Assembly (NCBI GenBank): GCA_907163345.1
Contig: CAJQUN010000024.1
Span: 434,001-498,000 of the forward strand
Reading direction: 5' to 3'
Origin: Haberlea rhodopensis
Lineage: Eukaryota > Streptophyta > Magnoliopsida > Lamiales > Gesneriaceae
Length of the DNA: 64,000 nucleotides
This document shows positions 46,278 to 58,762 of the stretch, in pieces (the stretch's first letter is position 1; every line of letters starts with the position of its first letter). The position numbers and the translations under genes are program-made. The notes under the pieces were generated by a model. The model was not told the origin of the DNA. It did no database searches and worked only from the letters and a program-made list of their open reading frames with translations.

Positions 46278-49069
46278 ATGAATCCCTTTGCCTTGCAATC
46301 AAAGATTTCTATTCCTTTTTCGCCATCGCAGCGCCAAGAAACCCACCAGAAGACCATAGTTACAATCACTAAGCGTGGGATTTTTCTCAGACCTGCAGCT
46401 TCTCCGTGTTTCACTCACTCCAGTCGAAGGAAAAATCCCATTTCTAAGGTTCTTATTCTTATATTGATCTCTGATTTTTTGGGAGAAGAGAGAATAAAAC
46501 GGAATAGTTGATTGAAGTTATGGAAATTTTTTTTTAAAAAAAATAAGTTAATGCTCAAGTGCTCGAAGATTTGATTTTTCTTGGACTTCGGCTTTGTGGG
46601 TTCTTTCCTTTTGTTCTTACGATTTTTTTCTGTTATGGGATTTTTGTTTTATAGGCAGCGAGTTGCTCAATGGCACAAGATGTAGTATTGGAAAAAGATA
46701 CAGCATTGGATGCTAAAGAAGCTGCGGTATTGGTTTCCACTTGCATTACACGTAATTTACCTGCGGCATTGACTTTAGAGCAAGGATTGGATTGTATTAA
46801 GGAGGCTGTGGAGGAATTGATGACCAATCCTCCATCTTGTTCAAATGGGATGTACAGATTTCAGGTACAAGAAAAGTTGTTACTTTTATTCTTTATTTGC
46901 TGTTGACTGATTTGTCTGTTGAGATTCATCTCCCTTGATTTCAGTAGTTTATTTGCAAGATATGCTAATTGGAACATGATCCAAATTTATGAGGCTTTGT
47001 AGTGTGATCTTTCCTTAGAAAAGCATCATCTCCAGCAAAATGTAATCTTTTGGGTTTTTTGTTTATAGCTTGCTGTGCCTCCTAGTGCAAAGGCATTGAA
47101 ATGGTTTAGTTGTCAACCGGATGCGTCGAAGGTGTATCCTGTATTTTTTCTTTCAAATGAGAAGGAGAACCCAACATATAAATCGCTTTCTCTGGGAAGA
47201 ACCAGGGGAGTTTTTGGCATTGGTTCAGCTGTCAACTTCAAGGGGACTTCCCCTGATGTTTCAGGGGAGAACACTGCAATTCAGAGGTAATTTGTTGTCT
47301 TTTTGTTCGCCTTCCTGTTATATGCTAAAGGCAGAAATGATAATCGATAAGAGGTTTCCTCACGGCTTAACTTCCGGTTACATGAATAATGAGATTCAGT
47401 TTCCTGTGAAATAATTTGTTCCATCTGAAATTTTTTGATGATGAACAATGTATGTTATGTTAGAATTTATTCTAATCTTTTAGCATAGAACCGATTTGCC
47501 TAAAATGCAAATGCAATGTTTACACAGATCTCTTCCAGCTGAAACAACATCTTCAAAGGCTTATGGTTTCTTGGATATGGAGTTCAATTCAAAGATGTCT
47601 ACCGTAAAGCACGAGACTGGTTCATTTGATCTTATCATTCCCCAGGCATGAAATCACTCCTTTTCATGTTTAAGTTCCACATTAATATGTCAAACTCTGC
47701 ATAGTCAGCATTTGTACTTGCCAAATAACTAAACAAGAATTATGACAGACATACGGAGTGCTTCTCTGATTAGATAATTTTTTAACAGATTGAGTTGGAC
47801 GAATTTGAGGATATTTCCTTCCTAAGTGCTACACTAGCGTGGGATGACTCTTCAATATGTACCTTTACTGAAGCTGTTAAAAAATTTGAGCTCGCTTTTG
47901 ACCAGGTAGACAAGGTTCTTACTTTCTATTTCGTTGTCGTTTCTTCTCTAATAAAAAAATTATATGAGCTTTGTATGATATGTTTCCAAGTTTCAATTGC
48001 TATGTGTTATGTCGAATATGCGCTACCTTAGTTGATTGTGTAGTGCCAAATTACCTATTCAGTATTTAGGTTCATAATTGCAGAGAAAAGAGTTAGTGCT
48101 GCATCTGGTACATAGTTTTAAATTACAGTAAGTTGTGGTCTTCAAATTATCTACATTCTCAGAAAACTTCAAAAAAATTACCATATCTTGTTCTGCATGA
48201 CCCTTTTAACAGGACGAAACAGTGTAATATCCCTCATAATGTGGGATGCATTAGTATGCCAATTTCCCTGAATCTGCACATAATTAAAAAATTTTCGGTA
48301 TCAATATTTGAGTTGATAAAAGATAGTATAAATTCTATTGTGTCACACTTTAAGCCTCAGTTTCCCTTTTATTTTTCGTTGATTTGTGAATGTATATGTA
48401 TTCCTGTTCTATTCCCTCTTTCTCCCCACTTCAGTCAAATTTGAACCTTGTTGAATGACTTTTTTCGTTTTATTCTAATCCAATTTTTTTTTTTTCAGGC
48501 AAGACAGTACTGTATAGATGGCACTGGATGGACTCGTTCGTCCCTTTTAAAGTTCAACAATGTAGAGGAACATGACCAAATGGTAAAACAATTCATCCTC
48601 TGATCTTTTAGCATTTGGGTCTAGTTTTATACATAATTCTTTCCTTTTCCTTGTTTGTTTCATTCCCACTATAAAAATGAACACGAGTATTCGGTTCTTC
48701 TGTTTCTAGGGAACACTAACTTATCAAATTAAAATATGATTTCGGACTAGCTATGATATTTGGAATTCACTTCCAAAATGGAGTCTCTTCCTTGGCTTTC
48801 TTTTTAAAGAAATTCTTAACATGATGTAAAAATATTTTTGTAGGTACGCGTAAATGCGCTCTTGTTAGATGGAAAGAATATCGAAGCCAACGCAATGGTA
48901 TCTCTCTCATCCTTACTATTATGAAACATGCTTTCACTGCAATCTTTTCTTTCTTTACATTCAAATTGTGTGTTTATTTAGCTGAAATTTCTTGCAGAGA
49001 GATTCTTCAACTGGCTTCCATCAGTTCTCTGCCAGGCTTTCACCAACTTTAGCTATTACAAATAACATG
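46278..49069 (+). other. PHYLLO transit peptide and MenF-like module (exons 1-8)
   Basis: Residues 1-57 (exon 1) are a basic, Ser/Thr-rich leader with almost no acidic residues, as in plastid transit peptides. Residues 58 to about 348 match only the N-terminal half of isochorismate synthase (for example FLSATLAWDDS in exon 5). The chorismate-binding C-terminal domain is absent. Plant PHYLLO is known to lack that half, and separate ICS genes supply isochorismate. The module is therefore not expected to be catalytic. Confidence 0.85.
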
Positions 49070-52000
49070 GTATGCAACTGTATTAGTTTATCGAGGATCG
49101 ATGCTTTCATATCTACGAAAATGGTGGTTCTTCATAATTTTTAATATTGTTTAATGATGTAAACTTATTTCTATTGTAAACTTTATTTATACGAATTTGT
49201 GTTGTCTTGTTTCCATATCAGATAGATAAGTCGAACCAAGTTAACTCCTTCATTCAAGATTGTCCAAATATCAATTCCGTATGGGCGAACCTTATGGTTG
49301 AAGAATGCACTCGACTTGGTTTGACAGTAAGAAAAATATCCGAATTTATTTTTGAGCTTGTTTGCTTTTTCACTTATCTAATTTATTTTTTTTATCTAGT
49401 ACTTTTGTGTAGCTCCTGGATCAAGGTCTTCTCCCCTGACAATTGCTGCATCTAATCACCCCCTTACAACTTGTACTGTATGCATTGATGAACGATCCCT
49501 CGCCTTCCATGCCCTTGGTTACGCCAAAGGTTCCAATAAACCTGCTGTGATCATCACATCGTCAGGCACAGCCGTCACAAATCTTTTTCCAGCTGTAAGT
49601 TGTGCTAAACTATTGTTATTAGTTAAATTTTAGTTTGCAATTGGGTTTTTTATTCAGTTCCGAATTATAATTAAAGTGGTGTCATTGTACCAGTGCCATA
49701 TAGCTAGTCAAGAGCATTCTATTGTTGCGAGACATTAGCAGATGTCCTATTAACCAAGTGTTGATGGACTGATATATTACAATTTTTCGGGTGCTCCATT
49801 TTTGTAATACCATTTTGCTGTCCTTATTTATAGGTTGTGGAAGCTAGCCAGAATTTTGTACCACTTCTTGTGCTATCAGCTGATCGTCCTCCAGAGCTGG
49901 TAGATGTTGGGGCAAACCAAGCAATCAATCAGGTAAATGATAAAACCTGCGGAAATAAGTTATGCAATGGTTTATTTCATTTTTGACAAGATGCCTCTTT
50001 TACATTTTGAATTTTCATATCTAATTCTTCAACAAGTTTTACACAAATATCAATGTCTGTCAATGAATTTCCACTCGATGATTCATTAAAAATTCTTTAT
50101 GTAGGTGAATCATTTTGGTGTATTTGCAAGACAATTTTTCAGTCTTCAGACTCCTACTGATGAAGTTTCTGCAAGAATGGTTCTTACGACAGTCGATTCT
50201 GCTGTATATAAGGCAACCTCCACGCCATGCGGTCCCGTGCACATCAACTGTCCTTTCCGAGATCCACTAGCAACCAGTCTGAAGACTTGGAATCATAACT
50301 GTCTAAAAGGATTAGATCCTTGGATGTCAACAAATGAACCATTTACCAGCTATATCCCATTTCAGCATACCTTGACTACTAATCAATTGAATGGCCCTAT
50401 GACTGAAGTTCTGAAACTGATTCAAGGGGCAAAGCATGGGATTTTGGTGCTTGGTTCTATTTACAAAGAAGATGACATGTGGGCAGCACTTCTACTGGCT
50501 AAACACTTATCGTGGCCGGTTGCAGTTGATATCCAATGTGGCTTACGTTTGAGGAAATATGTGACGTCTTTCCTTGACAAAAAGAACATTTTATTTGTCG
50601 ATCAACTCGATCAGCTGCTAATGTCAGATTCTATCAGATCTTGGTTGAAGGCTGATGTTATAGTCCAGGTATCATTAATGTCTTGATTACATAATTTTAA
50701 GTGTTAATTCACGCCGGTCTATTAAATTCTAATGAAATTGTGGGTGAATGTTCAATTTTGTATGGCGGAATGCTTGATTCTTTCCTTGTTTCCAAATATT
50801 AGATTGGAAGTCGGATAACAGGGAGGCGAATTGCTCAGATGATAGAGAATTGCTTTCCTTGCTCATTTATCATGGTCGACGATCATTCAGGTCGTCACGA
50901 TCCTTCAAATATAATGACTCATAGGATCCAAAGTAGCATCACTCAATTCACTGATTGCGTCATCAAATGCTGCACACCACATGAAAACCAGAAGTGGGCA
51001 GAAGTTCTACGAGGATTGGACATGGCGGTATGCAACCATAATTTTAGATTTGTTCTCATTTTCTTCTGCTATAGATATACATTTTAATGAAATTATTGTT
51101 GTTTCTCAACAGGCGGGCTGGGAGACATCATCTTTTATTAATTCTGAGCATTCATTGACTGAACCTTATGTTGCACGTAAAATCTTTGAAACCATTCGCT
51201 GTGGATCTGCTTTGTTTATCGGAAACAGCATGCCAGTACGTGATACAGACATGTATGGGAGTAGCTGGGTGCAATGCACTCATGGTGGTTCACTGATGAG
51301 CAGCTCTGGATTACCATGCCACTATGTACAGGTTAACAGCAATCGAGGTGCTAGTGGCATTGATGGTTTGATTAGCACTGCTGTTGGATTCGCAGTAGGC
51401 ACCAACAAACGAGTAAGTAAAAAGAATATACTCCTGGAACTTCTTTTGGACTTGCAAATATCAATTTCATGCTATTTTATGTTTTTGCTTCAGTTATTAA
51501 TGCAGTGCGCTGGAAACTGATGTTAACTCTGTAATATTCAGGTGCTTTTTGTGATAGGAGATGTTTCATTCCTGCACGATACCAATGGATTGTCACTACT
51601 AAGAGAACGGTACAGAGTTTTCTCTGTGTTTATTTTTCTTCTTTTTGTTCTTTTCCATTTTTGGTTGTATTAAAAATATTGTTCATGTGCTTCATCATTT
51701 TGTTGCATTCTTACACACGTGAAACGAACCAAATCGAGCAACACATTTTGTGCATCAATTTCAGTCAAACGCTTAAAAGCAAAAAAAAAATGATGATTAA
51801 CAATCATGGTGGTGCAATCTTTATGTTTCTTTTTACGACTTTAAAAATCCAAAAAAAGAAAGAAAAACACATAGTATACGGTCATTGTGGAAAGATTTGA
51901 TGATGCTTCTTTTATCCATCATTGATATAAGACTTATGTAGCTAGTGCTCCCTATGAATTCAAATTTTTGGTTCATGTTTTGTCTGACAGGACATGCCGT

Positions 52001-55000
52001 AAACCAATGGTCATACTCGTGGTTAACAATCATGGTGGTGCAATCTTTAGCCAACTTCCAGTTGCTAGTACGATGGATAGAAGAATTATGGACCAGTTTT
52101 TCTACACAACTCACGATGTAGCAATTCGTGATCTATGTACAGCACATGGGTAAGAATCATAGATTTTTCCTGTTCATCCAATGCGAATTTGAAATCTTGA
52201 TTTTTTCTTGAATTTGGGTTGTCTGCGATGGATATTAACCTCTTGATTTGTACGATTATATGTTCAGAGTGAAGCATATCCACGTGAAGACAAAAGGGGA
52301 GTTGGATGATGTATTGTTTACATCTCAGCGAGAGGATGTTGATTGCGTTGTGGAAGTTGAGAGCTCAATTGATACCAATGTCGAATTCCATAGGTAGCCT
52401 AGTTTTCTGCTATTCCACTTCCAAATTAACAGTTCAGTATGTTATTTCTTTGCTGATGCCTTCGTTGTCACTTCTCAGCAATTTGAGGATTTTTACTCGC
52501 CAGGCGTCTGATCATGCCTTAAGTGTCCTTTCAAACCTGTCAGTTTCCGATTCCACCTCTGAAGGTCACAAGCTTTATAGAATCAATAAACTGGAATACT
52601 CTCAGTATCGGTGAGTTTTATATCATAAACAATTAACTATGATATCCAATATAAAATTTTGTTAAATTGGTATTGTACTGTTCCTGTTTATCTATGGCAG
52701 GGTTCAGCTAAATGCCCCGCCCACTTCAGCTTCTAGGGGTTCCGACACTGCCACGTCCTACAGAGAAGGTTTTGTGATTAGTTTGACACTCGAAGATGGA
52801 AGCACCGGATATGGAGAGGTTCGCTTATACAATAAGTTACCATTCATTGTGTTTATGTATTCGTTGAAGGATTGATGTCCGAAATTGTACTGTACAAAAC
52901 AATAGCTTGGTGTATAGTTCTTATTTGTGTTACCATATTTTGTCTCTTTTTTTCGTTCTATTACCATTACCTCCGGAGTTTCCTTGCAAAATTCTTGTTT
53001 GTTCAACTTTTAAGATGTTTCCTTCTCTCGGTGCATTTCACATGATCTTCAATTTTTTTTTTCATGATCCTAAAATATTGCTGCTTGGACAGGTTGCGCC
53101 TCTTGAAATCCACCAGGAAAATTTGCAGGATGTGGAGGAGCAACTTCGGTTTCTCACTCACGTCATACAAGGAAAAACAATCGATAACGCCTTACCTTTG
53201 TTGAAGTATTCCTCTTCTTCTTGGATATGGAACAATTTAGGAATCCCAGTAAGTATTTGCCAACCCTCATTCATTTTTTACGCATTAAAACACTCACAAG
53301 ACTTGGCTAATTGAGCTATGCGGTTAGGTTCCTGTTACAGTTTCTTGATTCTGTTATCCTGATTTCTCCCATATTTTCGATATACAACAGCCAAGTTCAA
53401 TCTATCCTAGTGTCAGATGTGGCTTAGAGATGGCTCTTCTCAGTGCAATTTCAAGTAGACAAGGCTGTACTTTATTGGATATTCTCCATCCAGGGAGAGA
53501 GTCGTCCAATGGATCATCTTCAGTTGAAATCTGTGCTCTAATTGACTCTTTCGGAACTCCCACGGAAACAGCTTTCCTCGCTTCCAAACTCATTGAAGAG
53601 GGATTCAGTGCCATAAAAATAAAGGTAACACTTTATCTCCCTATATCTCTGTATTATTTTAGATCATGAAATGATGCTTTAATTATATAGTTCTCCTGTG
53701 CTGTCATATTTATCGGAACTTTCAATAGGTGGCACGCCGAGGTGATCCTGATGAAGATATTGCTGTGATACAAGAGTTGAGAAAGAAAGTGGGACAAAAC
53801 ATTGTGCTTCGTGCTGATGCGAATAGGAAATGGACTTATGATGAAGCCTTAAAATTTGCCAGTGGCATCAAAGATTGCGGCCTACAGTATATTGAGGTAT
53901 GATTCAGATTTCGTCTTAGTCTAGATTGTCTTTTTACGGGATTTCATGTAGAGCGAATAAGTACAATGATACTATCAAATGTCTCCCTGCATTTATTTTA
54001 GTGCCTTCTGTAACACTTGTTTTTTCTCAACTTTCAGGAGCCAGTTAATAATGAAGACGATATAATCAAATTCTGCGACGAAACTGGCATACCGGTGGCA
54101 TTAGATGAATCCATCAACTATATTAGGGAAAACCAATTACATTTCCTTCAAAAATATATCCACCCTGGGGTAGCCGCCGTAGTATGTATTTAATGCCCAA
54201 CTAACTCACCTTTGACGATACAGATATATACTGATTTCATTATCTAATGTTCTTGGAAGTTTCTTTTGTGTCATGTAACTAATTAATTTCACAAAAAACA
54301 AATTCCAGGTCATAAAGCCGAGTGTAATCGGAGGCTTTGAAATGCAGCATTGATTGCCCGATGGGCTCAGCAACATGGCAAGATGACTGTGATTAGTGCT
54401 GCATTTGAAAGTTCACTTGGTTTGTCTGCTTTCGTCCAATTTGCACACCATCTGGACCTAGAAAGCGCAGAAATGCGAAAATTGATGAAAAAGGAATCCG
54501 AAATATCTATAGCACATGGTTTTGGAACTTACAAGTGGTTTAAAGAACATGTGACAGCCACGCCTCTGGATATCCATCACAGTCCAGATCATGGCTCGGT
54601 TGTTGCGTCTGTTGTTGATGCTGGACAACTCCTGCAGCAAGGTCGATTAAATTCTGATGTGATTGTTAGAAGCTCTATTCAAGAACATGTGAAGGATTAC
54701 CAGTTACCAGTTGATGTAGAAGGCATATCGGTTTCTCTCAAAGTTCGTGAGACCGGGGAAAGCAGTGATGTAAGTAGCACATGACAAATCTTCTTTTAAA
54801 AACTTGAGAGATGATTAAAAGCTGTAGCAAGTTCTCAACTATTTTCTTCGGTTTGTTTAATCAACGCAGGGTACTGCAGTTGTGTTTCTTCACGGGTTTC
54901 TCGGAACGAGTGAAGATTGGATCCCAATCATGAAGGCTGTTTCAGGCTCATCTCGATGCATTGCCATTGACATTCCTGGCCATGGGGAATCAACGCTGCA

Positions 55001-55960
55001 ATATCATGGTAGTAGCAATGGTTTGGATCGCCCCAACTTATCGATTGAGGTTATGGTTGATATATTACGCAAGCTGTTGGATAATCTTGCTCTCGAGAAA
55101 GTTGCACTCGTTGGATATTCAATGGGGGCACGTATTGCTTTATACACTGCCCTAAAATCTAGCAATAAGGTACAGTTACAGAACACAAACACTTCCATTA
55201 TTTTCTTGAAATCAAATTCTAGACAACTTATGTATCAATTCTGAAAATGTTCATTGGAAGGTGGAAAGAGCTGTCATTATTTCTGGAAGCCCCGGTTTGA
55301 TCGACACGAATGCAAGAATGACCCGTAAAGCTAAAGACGACTTCAGAGCGAGCACCCTTGTCTCAAATGGATTGAAACGGTTTTTAGATACTTGGTACGC
55401 TGAAGAACTGTGGGCGAGGTAACTAAATGCTACCTTCACAATTTTATTCAGAAAAGAAACAAGAAACTCGGCCCCCAAAAGCATGACCTTTTTCCTATCT
55501 TTTTTTTTTTGGCGATGCAGCTTAAGAATTCATCCACATTTCGATCAGATGGTTAAGAACCGTTTGCAGCATAACGACTTACACAATCTTGGCAAAATTC
55601 TGTCTGATATGAGCATCGGAACGCAACCGTAAGTTTGGAATCTCTGCATTTTCTTGAAAATTCTAAACTTTCCATAACTATATATTTCGAGTGATGAAAC
55701 ACCTTTCCCATCATAACAGATCATTATGGGAAGATTTGAAGCAAAACAAAGTGCCTATTCAAATTATAGTAGGAGAAAATGACGCCAAGTTCAAGAAAAT
55801 CGCTCACGAGATGGTTTCGAGACTCGACAGTGCACACGAGGTTGCCGAGCCAGCACAAATTATCGAAATTCCAAAGGCAGGACATGCTGTGCATATTGAG
55901 AATCCCCTTGCTGTTATCACTGCTGTCAGGCAGTTTATAACTAGGAAAAATACGAATTAA
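46278..55960 (+). CDS. PHYLLO: PHYLLO, MenF-MenD-MenC-MenH fusion, 28 coding exons, one frameshift
   Basis: Plastid enzyme of phylloquinone synthesis, turning isochorismate into o-succinylbenzoate. Exons: 46278-46448, 46655-46864, 47069-47286, 47528-47645, 47789-47905, 48499-48582, 48844-48897, 48998-49069, 49222-49326, 49400-49594, 49834-49932, 50105-50668, 50803-51027, 51113-51412, 51542-51609, 51991-52149, 52268-52393, 52479-52610, 52701-52818, 53093-53248, 53391-53624, 53729-53896, 54038-54181, 54309-54769, 54870-55169, 55261-55418, 55521-55628, 55720-55960. All joins keep frame. The total is about 1701 codons, close to the ~1715 of Arabidopsis PHYLLO. In exon 24 one A is missing at 54340-54342, giving a TGA at 54351 after residue ~1293. 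This is a sequencing error or a real mutation. I chose the start at 46278 for its AAAAATGAA context and the serine-, threonine- and arginine-rich leader, a likely transit peptide. Intron 4 is GC-AG. Confidence 0.95.
49222..52610 (+). other. PHYLLO MenD module, SEPHCHC synthase (exons 9-18)
   Basis: Residues about 349-1005. It condenses isochorismate with 2-oxoglutarate using thiamine diphosphate. Visible motifs are NSVWANLMVEECTRLGLT, VAPGSRSSPLTIAA, the CIDERSLAFHALGYAKG block, SNRGASGIDGLISTAVGFA and the thiamine diphosphate motif GDVSFLHDTNGL at residues 850-861 (exon 15), followed by VVNNHGGAIF in exon 16. Exon 12 alone is 564 bp. No break is seen in this module. Intron 15 holds a partial copy of exon 16. 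Confidence 0.93.
51794..51823 (+). repeat. Partial copy of PHYLLO exon 16 inside intron 15
   Basis: The stretch around TTAACAATCATGGTGGTGCA repeats the exon-16 segment that encodes NNHGGAIF (about 52022-52050), with one or two changes. It has no splice sites of its own in register, and stops follow. Confidence 0.85.
52701..54769 (+). other. PHYLLO MenC module, o-succinylbenzoate synthase (exons 19-24), broken near its end
   Basis: Residues about 1006-1433, enolase superfamily, dehydrating SHCHC to o-succinylbenzoate. Catalytic and metal positions are visible: the first Lys pair in AIKIK (about 1173 and 1175), Asp in LRADANRKW (about 1205), Glu in YIEEP (about 1231), Asp in VALDES (about 1254) and the second Lys in VIKPS (about 1282). 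The frameshift follows eight residues after that Lys, so the last barrel strands are lost from the predicted product. Downstream of the shift the family sequence resumes (IARWAQQHGKMTVISAAFES). Confidence 0.92.
54870..55960 (+). other. PHYLLO MenH module, SHCHC synthase (exons 25-28)
   Basis: Residues about 1434-1701 of the frame-corrected count. It is an alpha/beta hydrolase that removes pyruvate from SEPHCHC. The oxyanion region VVFLHGFLGTSEDW, the nucleophile elbow VGYSMGAR (Ser about 1517) and the late His in KAGHAVHIENP (about 1677) are all present. The module itself is intact but lies beyond the exon-24 stop, so it is not made unless the shift is an error. The gene ends with TAA at 55958. 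Confidence 0.93.
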
Positions 55961-57235
55961 ATATGTGCCATAAGTTAAAATATGCATTGTTTCATTCACT
56001 TTAGGTAGTAATAACAGAAGAGAAGTGAAGTTACCCCTTTACAAATAAGTTCTTGGGTTAATTCTCTTTTGGTAGGAACATAATTTTTTACTAATATATA
56101 AATACATTTTTTGTTCAATGTGTCGGTGTATTGGAATATTTGAATAAATTTAAATTTTTTTAATTTATATCTTTAGATATGCTTTTTTTCATGTTATTAC
56201 ATGAACGATGTTTTTTTTTTTCTCCCTACTATATGTATCTGTCTATCTATACGTATAATATAGATTTTAAATAAAAATATGTATTAATAAGCAAAGTTAG
56301 TCTCCTCCAGGAATTGATTATTTCAAATTTGAATCTTTTACTCCTTAATTGTTAATTTTTCAGACTTCATCCAAAATTAATGCTAATATTTAATACATAT
56401 ATTTATTTAATTCTATTTTTATATATATAATAATATGGGGTTGAGGTGTGTACCTTTTGAAGTCCTTAATTGACTCAATGTTCATTATTTTATTTATAAT
56501 TTATCTCTGCCAAGGATAAATATATTAGCTTCATTTTTTCTTGAGTTTACTCAAGATTGGTATTTAACTTATTGACAGTAATCTAGCAAAATATAAAATA
56601 AAAGAAAATCTCAAAAGGATTCTAAAGAGCTTTAACAAATCATAATCTTTGGAAGAATTTCAAAGAGTATTGACCAAATCATTAAATAATAAAAATACTA
56701 ATTAATCCACATACACTATAAAATTATACTTAATAAAAGTATAAAATATATTCAGTGTCGCTTCGTGTTCCTAGGAACTTAAGTTGTGTTTGGATTGAAT
56801 GATTTGAAATGACTGTATTTCAATTTCATCACTCAAATCATCTTTTATGAGGGTCAAAAGTTGATGTAGATATTTCAAATTCCTCCTCCTTTTTTCAATG
56901 TATTTTATTTATATTTTGGATGGATTTAAAATGACAACAAATTACATGTCATTTCAAATATATGAATTTTAAATGATTGGGTTTCAAATCATTTTATCTA
57001 AATCCTAAAAGAATTTATTTGTTATTTCTTTATTAACAAATATGTTCCTTAAAAACACCCCGAAAGTCAAATTAAAGAAAGTACTTAAGCCAATAATTAT
57101 ACACGTAATATTCCACAATTGGAAGAAAAAATGTTTTTAAAGAGAAAAATTTATAGAAAAATTATAGAGATTAGTTCAGATAATAAATAAATGATATATA
57201 AGAGCATTATATCTCCATCTATTTACCCGTGATGT
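55961..57235. other. PHYLLO 3' flank and AT-rich intergenic DNA
   Basis: No gene seen. The PHYLLO 3' UTR and polyadenylation site should lie in the first few hundred bases, where AATAA-type signals are plentiful. Confidence 0.5.
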
Positions 57236-57340
57236 CTTGGCTACCCCATGGGGCGGTGCTCCATGGGATACATCTCACCACACATTAGGAATGTGTGGTG
57301 AGATGTACCCCATGGGGCACCGCCCCATGGGATAGCAAAG
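57236..57340. repeat. Foldback element, ~50-bp inverted arms
   Basis: Two arms of about 50 bp, rich in CCCATGGGGC, pair around a 3-bp centre (AGG near 57287). They differ at only a few positions. This is the form of a foldback MITE or a hairpin. Confidence 0.85.
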
Positions 57341-57382
57341 AATTATTCCTATTTACCCCTCTCTCTCTCTCTCTGAGTTCAC

Positions 57383-57877
57383 ATGGCTGATACACAGTTG
57401 GGAGAATTCAAGCGGAACTCATTATTTACTCAGGTACGGGCTCCGTCAGCTCTCCCACCGAAATGTAGTTCCCACTTGGAACATTTGCCCACCGGTCGGA
57501 TTTTGAAAACCGGCATGTTGAGCCCTCAGACGAAACCCGACGTATTGAGATCTGGTGTAGGAAATTATGTCCATGGCAGTATAATGCGAGGCCGTCGGAT
57601 TTTGCGATAGTTGTGATTCGGAGGAGTTGAAGCGGATGGGGAATGAAAAGTACAAAAAGGGCCATTTAGCAGAGGCTTTGTGCCTTTATGAGATGGTCAT
57701 TGCTATTTCTTTGATGCCTTTATGAGATGACCATTGCTATTTCTTTGATGGGCTGCGGCTTTGATGGGGCTAAAGCGGTTGGCCGAGGCTGTTAGGGAAT
57801 GTGAAGAGGCCATTAGGTTAGATCCAGAGTATGCACGGGCGCACCACCGGTTAGTATCTTTACTTCTTAGGTGAGTT
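57383..57877 (+). pseudogene. TTL (TPR-thioredoxin-like) pseudogene, exon-1 part
   Basis: The frame 57383-57610 reads EHLPTGRILKTGM, KPDVLRSGVGNYVHGSIMRG, matching the linker of TETRATRICOPEPTIDE-REPEAT THIOREDOXIN-LIKE proteins. After a stop at 57608 the first TPR continues: SEELKRMGNEKYKKGHLAEA. A 34-bp tandem duplication (about 57680-57747) and a stop interrupt it. The next TPR then reads GLKRLAEAVRECEEAIRLDP and AHHRLVSLLLR, ending at a GTGAGT donor near 57870, where exon 1 of TTL genes ends. TTL genes act in stress and hormone responses as co-chaperone-like scaffolds. The thioredoxin-like end is absent. Confidence 0.8.
57680..57747 (+). repeat. 34-bp tandem duplication in the TTL pseudogene
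   Basis: TGCCTTTATGAGATG...TTTCTTTGA occurs twice in tandem with two base changes. Confidence 0.9.
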
Positions 57878-58762
57878 TGTGGATAAAGTGTGATTCTTGT
57901 TCGGTTGTGTGTGAAAACTTCAAAGCTTAGATGCTTATTACTGTAAATAATTATGGGAAATAGCTTTTTTTTTAGATTTTGAAATGTCGATTGACTTAAG
58001 TTTAGTGAGTGGATAGACTGATCTACTATGCAGTGTGTGAATGGTTTATGTGTATGTTCGGTTGGCTACAACGTGGATTCCTTGTTCTCGTTTTGACTTT
58101 TAAACTGGATAATGTCAGTATTTGTATATTCTCTTAGTAAACGCTGTGCAAACATGCTGAGGCTTCTAAGTTCTTTGTAAAGATTACTTTTCTTATACAA
58201 CACTCCAAACGGAGCCTTAGTAAACGCTGGGCAGACATGTTGGGGTACGTGGAGACTTTTGAGGTCTAAAGTAATAAAAACTGACCGAACGTCAAAACAC
58301 ACTAATGTTCATGTAGTTTTGCAAGCATTATCATGATTTTACTGACCAGTTTGTCGTTGAAAGACTCAATTTCCTTGGTTTGTATGACGAACTCTATTTC
58401 TATTTGGTTTATTAGTTTCTGCCCTTTTTTCCTTTGTCGAAAGTAGTTCAAATTTTGTTGGATCAGCTCGTGACCTGCAACGTCCCCATTGACTCAACTG
58501 CTTCAATAGCAACATCAACATAAAATCAGATACCTGCAAAGAGTTGCAACAAGCTGGACACACTGTGATTTTGGTATCCTCTTGAGGAGTTTGTATATGC
58601 CAAATACATTTTTCTGCTGCCAGAGGTATTGAACAAATAACGATCGATACTGGAGGTGACAATTCCCAATCTAGATAAGGTAATGCTGCAACGATCCGCT
58701 GGAATGTGAATGTCTCTAGCCCGGCTTAGAGTTTCGGGCCGTTCATGGAGTGTTCACCTTAT
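57878..58762. other. Intergenic, no gene
   Basis: A short repeat, AGTAAACGCTG(T/G)GCA, occurs twice (58135 and 58218). The 98-codon minus frame at 58366-58662 has no recognisable domain. Confidence 0.5.

Noticed and set aside
54038..54360. Alternative splicing that would bypass the PHYLLO frameshift
   Set aside because: The nearby alternative donor or acceptor sites I could see shift by three bases or lose the VIKPS motif, so none restores the frame.
58366..58662. 98-codon minus frame with CPACC
   Set aside because: No domain recognised and no supporting splice or promoter signals.
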